From WJMB01 sp964581465 (lineage in GTDB: Bacteria > RBG-13-66-14): 25,176 nt of DNA. The stretch is taken from the NCBI GenBank assembly GCA_964581465.1, contig CAZOOP010000048.1, forward strand, positions 1 through 25,176, written 5' to 3'. Every line of letters starts with the position of its first letter. Within the stretch, counting starts at the first letter, position 1. The notes beneath the pieces were generated by a model. That model did no database searches, was not told the DNA's origin, and saw only the letters and a program-made list of their open reading frames with translations. This document shows positions 1 through 6,627 of the stretch, in pieces. Both the position numbers and the translations under genes were made by a program.

Positions 1-74
1 CCCCCGGCGTCTACCTGGCCCACCTCGCCACCAACACGGCGAGTGAAACCAGACGATTCGTGATCAGCCGTTAA
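1..74 (+). CDS. C-terminal end of a secreted protein with a sorting-type tail (partial)
   Basis: Reading from base 3, an open frame runs off the left edge and ends at TAA 72-74. The visible peptide contains GVYLAHLATNTASETRRF and ends in VISR. The secreted protease at 18382-21018 ends almost the same way (GVYFLRLTTPAGSLTRRA, then VISR). This 'GVYxxxL...RxVISR' ending is typical of the FlgD-like or Por/type IX secretion C-terminal sorting domains that end many exported proteins in FCB-type bacteria. The catalytic or binding part lies outside the window, so the function is unknown. A terminator-like hairpin follows 28 bases downstream. The frame is well supported by the match to the second protein; the export route is inferred. 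Confidence 0.7.
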   Translation, partial: PGVYLAHLATNTASETRRFVISR

Positions 75-101
75 ACGGCGCTTGATAGATGGATCTAGAA
101 C

Positions 102-125
102 AGGCGGGGCCTAAAGACCCCGCCT
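102..125 (+). terminator. Hairpin terminator after the partial gene
   Basis: A perfect 8-bp stem (AGGCGGGG / CCCCGCCT) closes an 8-base loop, 27 bases after the stop codon at 74. Only a short, broken T stretch follows, so termination strength is uncertain. Confidence 0.55.
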
Positions 126-295
126 TCATACATCTACACGATCGGCCCTAAAACCCCGACCCCACAAGGCGGGATGGGCTTGAATTGTCAAATCGGAATG
201 AAGGACGATGATGGAAAAGCAAGTAGTTCCTACGCAATAGTTTCTGTTCATTTCCAATAACTCAACGGCGACGCGATTCAATCCGACCCCGCCGC

Positions 296-325
296 TTGAC
301 GCGCCGCGGGCGCGCCTTGTATTAT
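296..325 (+). promoter_or_regulatory. Sigma-70-type promoter for the pilT-ftsY block
   Basis: TTGACG at 296-301 and TATTAT at 320-325 are separated by 18 bases, close to the vegetative consensus. It lies 37 bases upstream of the pilT start and is the first good promoter after the terminator at 102-125. The stretch 126-295 holds no gene that I can support. Confidence 0.6.
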
Positions 326-362
326 CAACCGCCAAACTGATGAAAGAACGTTCCGGGGGAAG

Positions 363-1445
363 ATGGAACTTGTCGACAAGCTGCTCTCGGTCACCCGCTC
401 CCAGGGGGCCAGCGACCTGCACATCGCCGTGGGCTATCCGCCCTCGATGCGCGTCGACGGCCGCCTGCTGCCGACCAACCTCGAGCCCTTCACCCGGGAG
501 ACGGTCAACAGCTTCAGCGGAGTGTTCCTCGCCTCGTCGCCCGGAGCCCGGGCGCGCCTGGACACCGAGGGTCAGGTCGACCTGGCTTACGAGCTCGAGG
601 GCCAGGGACGCTTCAGAGTCAACATCTACCGCACCGAGCGCGGTCTGGCTTGCGCCATCCGCGCCGTGCCCGACACCATCCCCGCCCTCGAGGAGCTCGG
701 TCTGCCGCGCAGCGTCGCCGCGCTGACCAATCTACCCAAGGGTCTGGTGCTGGTCACCGGACCGACGGGCTCGGGCAAATCGACGACGCTGGCGGCCTTT
801 TTGAACAAGGTCAACCGCGAGCGCTCCTGTCATATCATCACCATCGAAGACCCCATCGAGTTCGTTCACCGGCCGATCAAGGCGCTGATCACCCAGCGCG
901 AGCTGGGCTCGGACTATCAAGTGACGGCCCGGGCGGTGCGTTCCTGTCTGCGCCAGGACCCCGACGTGATCCTCATCGGCGAGATGCGCGACGTCGAGAC
1001 GATGCGCGCGGCGCTGACCGTGGCCGAGACCGGCCACCTGGCCCTAGCCACCCTGCACACCAACTCGGCCACCCAGACCGTCACCCGCATCATCGACGCT
1101 TTCCCCGCCGAGGACGTCCGTCAGGTGCGCATCCAGCTCTCCTTCTGCCTCGAGGCGGTCATCAGCCAGACCCTGCTGCCGCAGAAGGGCACCGCGGGCC
1201 GGGTGCTGGCCACCGAGGTTCTGACAACCACGCAGGCGGTGCGCTCGCTGATCCGCGAGGGCAAGGAGCACCAGCTCTACTCTGTCATCCAGGCCGGCGC
1301 CCAGCACGGAATGTACACCCTTAACAGCGCCCTGTTCGAGCTGATCGAGGCCGGCTTGATCGATACGGCCACGGCGTCGGCCGCCAGCAACCGCCGCGAG
1401 GAGCTCGAGGAGAAACTCGAAGAGCGCGGCCTGAAGTCGGGGTAG
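363..1445 (+). CDS. pilT: PilT-type pilus retraction ATPase
   Basis: This is a hexameric cytoplasmic secretion-superfamily ATPase that powers retraction of type IV pili (twitching motility, surface sensing). All family motifs are present and in order: Walker A GPTGSGKS at residues 133-140, Asp box IEDPIEF at 161-167, Walker B ILIGEMRD at 203-210 and His box TGHLALATLHT at 223-233. The N-terminal PAS-like region starts with ASDLHIAVG, as in PilT and PilU. The length of 360 aa is normal. The ATG follows a purine-rich GGGGGA six bases upstream. No other pilus genes are in the window. PilT versus the paralogue PilU cannot be fully separated by eye, but the conserved motifs and length fit PilT. 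The next gene starts four bases after its TAG stop. Confidence 0.92.
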   Translation: MELVDKLLSVTRSQGASDLHIAVGYPPSMRVDGRLLPTNLEPFTRETVNSFSGVFLASSPGARARLDTEGQVDLAYELEGQGRFRVNIYRTERGLACAIRAVPDTIPALEELGLPRSVAALTNLPKGLVLVTGPTGSGKSTTLAAFLNKVNRERSCHIITIEDPIEFVHRPIKALITQRELGSDYQVTARAVRSCLRQDPDVILIGEMRDVETMRAALTVAETGHLALATLHTNSATQTVTRIIDAFPAEDVRQVRIQLSFCLEAVISQTLLPQKGTAGRVLATEVLTTTQAVRSLIREGKEHQLYSVIQAGAQHGMYTLNSALFELIEAGLIDTATASAASNRREELEEKLEERGLKSG

Positions 1446-1449
1446 CGCC

Positions 1450-2349
1450 GTGGGTCTGCGTGAAGCCTTGCGACGGACCAGCCGCCGCCTCGGCGCCGCC
1501 CTGGGGCTGATCTCCGGTCCCCTGGACGACGAGACCGCCGAAGAGCTCACCGACGCGCTGATCCTGGCCGACGTCGGCCCCGGACCGGCCGGGGAGCTGG
1601 TCGAAGAGCTGCGCGAGCGCCGCTTGTCCGCCGAGAATCCCGGTGATCCCGCCGTCGAGCTGGCCCGGATCATCGCCGAGCGCCTGCCCGCTCCGCCGGT
1701 GGACTACGACGGTCCCGCCCCCGAGGTCCGCCTGCTGATCGGCGTCAACGGCTCGGGCAAGACAACCACTGCCGCCAAGCTGGCCAAACGGGCCAAGGAG
1801 GCCGGACGGCGCGTCCTCCTTGCCGCCTGCGACACCTTTCGCGCCGCCGCAGTCGAGCAACTCGAGCTCTGGAGCAAGCGCGTCGGCGTGCCGCTGGTCC
1901 GCCACGCCGAGGGCGGCGACGCCGCCGCCGTGCTCTTCGACGCTCTCGAGGCAGCCCGTTCCCGCGATGTCGACCTGGTCATCGCCGACACCGCCGGCCG
2001 CCTTCACGCCAAGCGGCGCCTGATGGACGAGCTGGCCAAGCTCGGCCGCGTCGTCGGCAAGGCCCTGGGTCACGAGCACCCCTTCCGCTCCGCCCTGGTC
2101 CTCGACGCCGCCAATGGACAAAACGGCCTCCAACAAGCCCGGGCCTTCCTCGATATCGGCATGGCCGACGAGGTCATTCTGACCAAACTAGACGGCTCCG
2201 CCAAGGGCGGCGTCGTGCTGGCCGTCGGCGCCCAAACCGGACTGCCCGTCACCTGGATCGGAACCGGCGAAGGCCCCGACGATCTGGAACCCTTTCAACC
2301 ACAGCGGTTCGCCGCGGCCCTGGTCGGCGCGAACCCCGATAAGCTCTAA
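1450..2349 (+). CDS. ftsY: FtsY, signal recognition particle receptor GTPase
   Basis: FtsY docks ribosome-SRP complexes at the membrane and, with Ffh, controls GTP-dependent handover of nascent membrane proteins to the translocon. The 299-aa protein is a bare NG domain: an N-terminal helical bundle (about residues 1-85), then the SRP GTPase motifs GVNGSGKTTT (98-107), DTFRAAA (128-134), DTAGR (180-184) and TKLDGSAKGG (245-254), and the closing GTGEGPDDLEPF (271-282). TKLDGSAKGG and GEGPDDL point to FtsY rather than Ffh, and there is no methionine-rich M domain. The acidic N-terminal A domain seen in E. coli is absent, as in many bacteria. The start is GTG at 1450, four bases after the pilT stop, so the two genes are almost certainly co-transcribed and translationally coupled. 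Confidence 0.93.
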   Translation: MGLREALRRTSRRLGAALGLISGPLDDETAEELTDALILADVGPGPAGELVEELRERRLSAENPGDPAVELARIIAERLPAPPVDYDGPAPEVRLLIGVNGSGKTTTAAKLAKRAKEAGRRVLLAACDTFRAAAVEQLELWSKRVGVPLVRHAEGGDAAAVLFDALEAARSRDVDLVIADTAGRLHAKRRLMDELAKLGRVVGKALGHEHPFRSALVLDAANGQNGLQQARAFLDIGMADEVILTKLDGSAKGGVVLAVGAQTGLPVTWIGTGEGPDDLEPFQPQRFAAALVGANPDKL

Positions 2350-2367
2350 CCCCTGACGAGGAACCAC

Positions 2368-3117
2368 ATGGAACTGGAACAATTCCGCTCCCGCGATATC
2401 GAGGAGATAGTCAACGCCCTGAACACCGATCGTCACTGGACGGCCTGCGCCCTGGGCAACCTCAACGACGTAACCTTCCCCATCACCCGCTACTACGCCA
2501 ACGGCCCCAACGTCGTGATGGTCTACGAGGCCTCCGAGCCCCCGTATCTGTTCTGCCACGGCGGCATCGGCGCCCTGCGCCTGATCCTGAGCCGCCTGCC
2601 CCACGGCGACTACCTGGCCGCCTTCACCATGGAGCCCGAGGAGATCTTCCCCCCCGACACCAAGGTCGTCGAGCTCAAGCGCATGCTGCGGATGAAGATG
2701 GAGATGGCCGGTAAGACCTTCGACGGCGGCGTCGCCGACCGCCTCGAACAAAAGGACGTCGAAGCGATCACCGAGCTGCTCTCCTACTTCGAGGGCCGCA
2801 GCTTCAACCCCGAGCAACTGGCCTACCCCCACGCCGGAATCTACCTGGACGACCGGCTCGTCGCCATGGCCGGAGCGCGCATCGTCAACCCCGAACAGCG
2901 CGTGGCCTGCCTTGACGCCGTCCTGGTCCACCCCGAGTTCGCCGAGCGCGGCTTCGGACCCCAGGTGCTGGGCAAGGTCCTCGAGCTCCTCGCCCGCGAC
3001 GTCGACCTCGTCGCCGTCGACAGCCCCGTCAAGGACAAGCCGTCCATCGAGCTCTACGGCCGCCTGGGCTTCACCACCCACGGACGCTTCAACGAGTCCT
3101 GGGTCACCATTCCCTAG
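2368..3117 (+). CDS. GNAT-family N-acetyltransferase
   Basis: A 249-aa protein whose C-terminal half (about residues 125-245) has a GNAT acetyl-CoA-binding fold. The core is VHPEFAERGFGPQVLG (187-202), a slightly degenerate form of the Q/RxxGxG/A loop, followed by the terminal YGRLGF motif (230-235) found in many family members. The N-terminal half (1-120) is a less conserved region, as in two-part GNAT proteins that use the first half for substrate recognition. The substrate cannot be predicted. A GAGG ribosome-binding site lies just upstream of the ATG, 18 bases after ftsY, so it is probably part of the same operon. The fold is fairly certain; the acetylated target is unknown. Confidence 0.75.
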   Translation: MELEQFRSRDIEEIVNALNTDRHWTACALGNLNDVTFPITRYYANGPNVVMVYEASEPPYLFCHGGIGALRLILSRLPHGDYLAAFTMEPEEIFPPDTKVVELKRMLRMKMEMAGKTFDGGVADRLEQKDVEAITELLSYFEGRSFNPEQLAYPHAGIYLDDRLVAMAGARIVNPEQRVACLDAVLVHPEFAERGFGPQVLGKVLELLARDVDLVAVDSPVKDKPSIELYGRLGFTTHGRFNESWVTIP

Positions 3118-3159
3118 ACCCGGACCGCGCACTTCGAGGCGCACACGTCGAGCACCAAA

Positions 3160-4122
3160 ATGAAGACCGTCCTGCTAACCCCGGGGGACCCCAACGGCAT
3201 CGGACCCGAGTGTCTGGTCCGGGCCTGGGGGTCCCTCGTCGACCTCTGCCGCCCCGTCGTCTGTGGCGGCGAGGCCGCCCTGCGCGCCGCCGCACGCCTG
3301 CTCCACTCCACCGCCGAACCCTACAGCGTCTACAACCTCGCCGACGCCGTCCCCACCAGCCGCCGCATCCCCGTCCTCGTCCTCCACGACACCGACCTCG
3401 AACCCGACTGGGGCGCCGAGACCGCCGCCGCCGGACGCGCCTGCTTCACCTGGGTCCAGGCCGCCGCCGAGCTCTGCCTGGCCCGCGTCGCCGACGCCCT
3501 CGTCACCGGCCCCGTCTCCAAGAACGCCTGGTTCCTCGCCGGCGTCCCCTACGCCGGACACACCGCCTTCCTCGCCGAACTCTGCGGACGCGCCGGCCAC
3601 GAGGTCATGGCCTTCGCCTCGCCCGAACTCAACGTCGCCCTCGTCACCACCCACATCCCCCTCTCCGACGTCCCCCGCCGCGTCACCACCGCCGGCATCG
3701 TCCACACCGGACGCCTGCTGGCCGACTGGCTGGCCAGCCGCCTCGACCGCCCGCCCCGCCTGGCCCTCTGCGGGCTCAACCCCCACGCCGGGGACGGCGG
3801 CGTCATCGGCCGCGAGGACCGCGAGACCGTCCTGCCCGCCGCCGTCGAGCTGCGCTCGCTAGGCGTGGACATCACCGACCCCCGCGCCGCCGACACCCTC
3901 TTCACCGCCCGCGCCCGCGAGCGCTACGACGGCGTCGTCGCCCTCTACCATGACCAGGGACTTATTCCGGTCAAGACACTGGACTTCTCCCGTTCCGTCA
4001 ATGTAACCTTAGGGTTGCCCTTCCCCCGCACCAGCCCGGCCCACGGGACCGCCTACGACATCGCGGGGAAAGGGGTGGCTGATGAGGGGAGCTTGGTGGA
4101 AGCGGTGAGGGTGGTTAGCTAA
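3160..4122 (+). CDS. pdxA: 4-hydroxythreonine-4-phosphate dehydrogenase PdxA
   Basis: PdxA oxidises 4-phosphohydroxy-L-threonine with NAD to 3-amino-1-hydroxyacetone phosphate in DXP-dependent vitamin B6 synthesis. The sequence has the N-terminal TPGDPNGIGPE (residues 7-17), the phosphate/substrate loop TGPVSK (116-121), GHT (133-135), and the three metal-binding histidines in TTHIPL (H165), NPHAG (H209) and YHDQG (H264). These sit where E. coli PdxA has H166, H211 and H266. The closing SPAHGTAYDIAGKG (292-305) is also intact. At 320 aa it is slightly short: it stops a few residues after GSLVEAVRVVS, where relatives usually continue about ten residues. The stop coincides with the start of an AT-rich foreign island, so the natural C-terminus may have been replaced. 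No strong ribosome-binding site is visible. Confidence 0.93.
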   Translation: MKTVLLTPGDPNGIGPECLVRAWGSLVDLCRPVVCGGEAALRAAARLLHSTAEPYSVYNLADAVPTSRRIPVLVLHDTDLEPDWGAETAAAGRACFTWVQAAAELCLARVADALVTGPVSKNAWFLAGVPYAGHTAFLAELCGRAGHEVMAFASPELNVALVTTHIPLSDVPRRVTTAGIVHTGRLLADWLASRLDRPPRLALCGLNPHAGDGGVIGREDRETVLPAAVELRSLGVDITDPRAADTLFTARARERYDGVVALYHDQGLIPVKTLDFSRSVNVTLGLPFPRTSPAHGTAYDIAGKGVADEGSLVEAVRVVS

Positions 4123-4145
4123 AAGGTGATAGATGCTAGACTTAA

Positions 4146-4292
4146 AAACGAGTTGTTTGCGAGCATTGCAAAACATGTTCATCAAAGGTTTTAAAGGAAA
4201 CGTATAGAAAATATCTTACTGAATATGATGAATTTCTTGTTATGGTAATATTGAGGGATTATTATAAGAGATATGATACAAATAATATATAG
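4146..4292 (+). pseudogene. Gene fragment with a CxxCxxC motif
   Basis: An open frame without its own ATG, following TAA at 4143-4145 and ending at TAG 4290-4292. The peptide begins KRVVCEHCKTCSSKVL and continues into a charged, tyrosine-rich helical-looking stretch (EYDEFLVMVILRDYYKRYD). The CxxCxxC arrangement could bind zinc. I do not recognise the family. It is probably the surviving part of a decayed gene in foreign AT-rich DNA, or a chance open frame. Confidence 0.25.
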
Positions 4293-4333
4293 AATATAAT
4301 AAGTATATACTTATACACTTAATAATATCATAA

Positions 4334-4465
4334 GAACATATAAGAATATATGGTAATTATGCAGCCAATAGAAGTAAAATAACTTTAAAGCAAGCAAGAT
4401 ATCTAGCTGCCGCAATTAAACAGTTGTCCGATTTTATATTTATTAAACCTGCCATTACAGCATAA
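4334..4465 (+). pseudogene. Short unrecognised open fragment in the AT-rich island
   Basis: A 43-codon open frame between TAA 4331-4333 and TAA 4463-4465, with no upstream ATG. The peptide includes KITLKQARYLAAAIKQLSDF, which reads like an amphipathic helical segment of a real protein. It may be a further remnant of the same decayed DNA as the 4146-4292 fragment, but in a different frame. Family unknown; it could be chance. Confidence 0.2.
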
Positions 4466-4591
4466 ATGGTAGAAATGCTAAAAAATGAATGAAAGACGAT
4501 ATATATAACGTATTATGATATTAAATAGAATAACTGTTATGGAATAGAATTGAATATGGTTATATGTTGTAAATACATAAGCATTATGTAA

Positions 4592-4599
4592 AAAAAGAA
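4592..4599 (+). repeat. Left target-site duplication of element copy 1
   Basis: AAAAAGAA directly abuts the left end of the 321-bp element and is repeated exactly at 4921-4928 directly after its right end. An 8-bp duplication is the size known for IS1595-family insertions. Confidence 0.75.
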
Positions 4600-4920
4600 G
4601 GCATCATGGAACGTGTTCGGACCAAATCAGGCTGATTGAGATCGACCTGCCGGGCCGTTATTGACTCCCTGAGATACGCCTTCCAGCAGCAAGCGTTCAT
4701 TTGGTATGCCCTTATTCTATGATATTATGACACTTATGCTTCTGCATCAATCTGCTTCCAGAGTAGATACAGGTCCGCTGGTATCTATGTTCGCCAAGGA
4801 ACAGGCCCGTATTCGTTGCCACTTTTTGACTACCCGTTTTGTGGCAGGCATCATAAGAGTATCGCCTCTATTATCAACAGTATACAATCACGATCAGGTC
4901 CAGATAGGGTATACGATGCC
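4600..4920. mobile_element. 321-bp non-autonomous transposable element (MITE), copy 1
   Basis: This is an intact small element without a credible gene. It begins GGCATCATGGAACGTGTTCG followed by GACC, and ends with GGTCC, 13 bases, then GATGCC; read inward on the other strand the right end begins GGCATCGTATACCCTATC. The two ends match at about 19 of the first 29 positions, with GGCATC and GGACC in the same register. It is flanked by a perfect 8-bp direct repeat AAAAAGAA (4592-4599 and 4921-4928). It aligns without gaps to the copy at 16904-17224 and is close in length to the copy at 17976-18290. The dead IS1595-family element at 16649-17679 has the same end motifs, so it or a relative is the likely mobiliser. 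Confidence 0.8.
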
Positions 4921-4928
4921 AAAAAGAA
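4921..4928 (+). repeat. Right target-site duplication of element copy 1
   Basis: AAAAAGAA, an exact copy of 4592-4599, immediately after the terminal GATGCC of the element. It marks the element boundary and implies a fairly recent insertion. Confidence 0.75.
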
Positions 4929-5022
4929 TCAGTAAATGATGACTATTGTCTGTAGAGATTCTGCTTGAAGGGTATTATACTACATTCATCCACTTACGCT
5001 TCAAAGCTGAAAGGAGATTGAA

Positions 5023-5283
5023 ATGAGCTGCGCTCACCTCATCGTTAGTCTTGAAGGAAAAGATGCCTCATTAATCGAGGCTTTTTTCGGAACAGAAGAA
5101 GAATCCAAAAAGACTACAATGGCACACCTAATTTCCTGCCAAACCGCTGAGTCAAAAGAACTTGCCTTAAGCTGCCTAGACGCTCTAGATAAAAAAAGTG
5201 TTGATACAAGTTTCGCTCGTAAGCAGCTAAACTCCGGAATAATAAAGTATCCTCATGATCTTTGTTTACGTTATAAAACATAA
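5023..5283 (+). CDS. Small hypothetical protein in the foreign island
   Basis: An 86-aa ORF with a strong ribosome-binding site (AAAGGAGA about eight bases before ATG) and a possible -10 element TATTAT at 4973-4978 with no good -35 partner. Its codon use is much less GC-rich than the neighbours, with AAA, AAG and TTA/CTT codons, so it looks imported. The protein is soluble-looking, with no signal peptide or membrane segment, acidic-basic mixed helices and four cysteines (C3, C39, C50, C81 by eye). I do not recognise the family. It lies between the transposable element and miaB and could be cargo of the island. The good ribosome-binding site favours a real gene. Confidence 0.5.
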   Translation: MSCAHLIVSLEGKDASLIEAFFGTEEESKKTTMAHLISCQTAESKELALSCLDALDKKSVDTSFARKQLNSGIIKYPHDLCLRYKT

Positions 5284-5304
5284 TAACCTTCTACAGAGTA
5301 AACG

Positions 5305-6627
5305 ATTAACCTCCACCTCGAAGCCCAGGGTTGCCAGATGAACGAGCGAGACGCCGAGCGTCTCGCCGCTTCGCTTACCGCCCTCGGCTGGACCCTCACC
5401 GACGACCCCGCCCGCGCCGACCTGATCCTCATCCACGCTTGCAGCGTCCGGGCCAAGGCCCAGGAACGGGCCCTGGGCCGTCTGGGTCAGCTCTCGGGCC
5501 TGCGCAGAAAAAACCCGGAGCTGCTGTTGGGATTGACGGGCTGCCTGGGCCGGCATCTGGGCAAGGGTGTAAAGAAGCGTCTGCCGGGGCTGAACCTGGT
5601 GGCGGGACCGGGGGCGGTCGAGCGCCTGCCGCTGCTGGTCGACGGGTTGACGGTGGACGAGCTGCGGGTGGACCTCGATCCGGCGGCGCCCTTCCCTGCG
5701 GGGTTCGACGCCGCCGGCGACCTGCGTCTGCCCCATCCGGCCGTCGGCCCCGGCGCGGCCTTCGTGACGATCACCGAGGGCTGCGGCAACTTCTGCGCCT
5801 ACTGCATCGTGCCCTACCTGCGCGGCCCGCTGCGCTGCCGCCCGGCGTCGGCGGTGCTCGCCGAGGCCCGCTCTTTGATCGAGCGGGGCTTCAACGAGCT
5901 GATCCTGCTGGGGCAGAACGTCAACGCCTACAGGGACAAAGGAGTGGGTTTCGCCGGGCTGCTGGAGCGTGTGGCGGGGATCGACGGCCTGCGTCGCCTG
6001 CGCTTCATGACCAGCCACCCCAAAGATTTGCTACCTGACGTATTTGACGTTATCGGGCAATGCCAAAAAGTGTGCGAGCAACTGCACCTGCCCTTGCAGT
6101 CGGGTTCCGACGCGGTGCTGCGCCGGATGGGCCGGGGTTACACCGCCGAGCGCTACCGGGGGTTGATCGCCGCCGCCCGCGAGCGTGACCCCGGCATCAC
6201 CCTGACCACGGATGTGATCGTCGGCTTCCCCGGCGAGGACGAAACCGACCACCGGGCCACCCTCGAGCTCCTCGAGTGGGTCGGCTTCGACAACGCCTTC
6301 ATGTTCAAGTTCTCTCCCCGAACGGGCACCCGCGCCGCCGAGCTGCCCGACGACGTGCCCCCCGCGGTCAAGCAGCGCCGCTTCCTCGAAGTGCAGGCGG
6401 TCATCGAATCCTCGGCGAAAGCCCGCAACGCCGCCCTGCTCGGACAAACTCTCGAGATCGTCATCGAGGGGACGGACAAGACCGGCCGGCCCTTCGGCCG
6501 CACCCGCGGCGGCAAGAATCTCAAACTGGCGCTTGACGCCGCCGTGGAACCCGGCGATTACGTTACGGCGTGGGTCGAGGCCGCCTCGACCTTCAGCCTC
6601 GAGGGAGTGATCGTCAGTGAAGCCTAG
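5305..6627 (+). CDS. miaB: MiaB, tRNA-2-methylthio-N6-dimethylallyladenosine synthase (non-ATG or lost start)
   Basis: Radical-SAM methylthiotransferase that converts i6A37 to ms2i6A37 in tRNA. Numbering from ATG 5338, it has UPF0004 cysteines C35 (ACSVR) and C69 (LTGC), the radical-SAM triad C149/C153/C156 (GCGNFCAYC) and a C-terminal TRAM domain ending EGVIV. The essential first cysteine lies in the signature GCQMNERDAE; here G-C-Q is encoded immediately upstream of that ATG, preceded by NLHLEA, which also fits the family. No ATG, GTG or TTG exists in frame before it: an in-frame TAA sits at 5299-5301 and the only plausible initiator is ATT at 5305. I therefore extend the gene to 5305; gene callers would start at 5338 and lose a cluster ligand. 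MiaB is favoured over RimO or MtaB by the QMNERD signature and length. The foreign island ends just upstream, so the original start may have been removed. Confidence 0.85.
   Translation: MNLHLEAQGCQMNERDAERLAASLTALGWTLTDDPARADLILIHACSVRAKAQERALGRLGQLSGLRRKNPELLLGLTGCLGRHLGKGVKKRLPGLNLVAGPGAVERLPLLVDGLTVDELRVDLDPAAPFPAGFDAAGDLRLPHPAVGPGAAFVTITEGCGNFCAYCIVPYLRGPLRCRPASAVLAEARSLIERGFNELILLGQNVNAYRDKGVGFAGLLERVAGIDGLRRLRFMTSHPKDLLPDVFDVIGQCQKVCEQLHLPLQSGSDAVLRRMGRGYTAERYRGLIAAARERDPGITLTTDVIVGFPGEDETDHRATLELLEWVGFDNAFMFKFSPRTGTRAAELPDDVPPAVKQRRFLEVQAVIESSAKARNAALLGQTLEIVIEGTDKTGRPFGRTRGGKNLKLALDAAVEPGDYVTAWVEAASTFSLEGVIVSEA

Larger units (their letters stand above)
4123..4599. other. AT-rich island between pdxA and the transposable element
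   Basis: Base composition changes abruptly after the pdxA stop, from very GC-rich to strongly AT-rich with many short TA and AAT runs. No long ORF survives in any frame. Two short open stretches with protein-like composition (4146-4292 and 4334-4465) suggest eroded genes of foreign origin. The island continues through the transposable element at 4600-4920 and the small ORF at 5023. Confidence 0.7.

Noticed and set aside
126..422. 98-codon minus-strand open frame
   Set aside because: It overlaps the promoter and start of pilT and has no family features.
3175..3953. Long open frames on both strands over pdxA
   Set aside because: They are a by-product of GC-rich codon use; only the pdxA frame has motifs.
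4706..4939. 77-codon open frame in MITE copy 1
   Set aside because: It is not preserved in copies 2 or 3 and runs across the element end.
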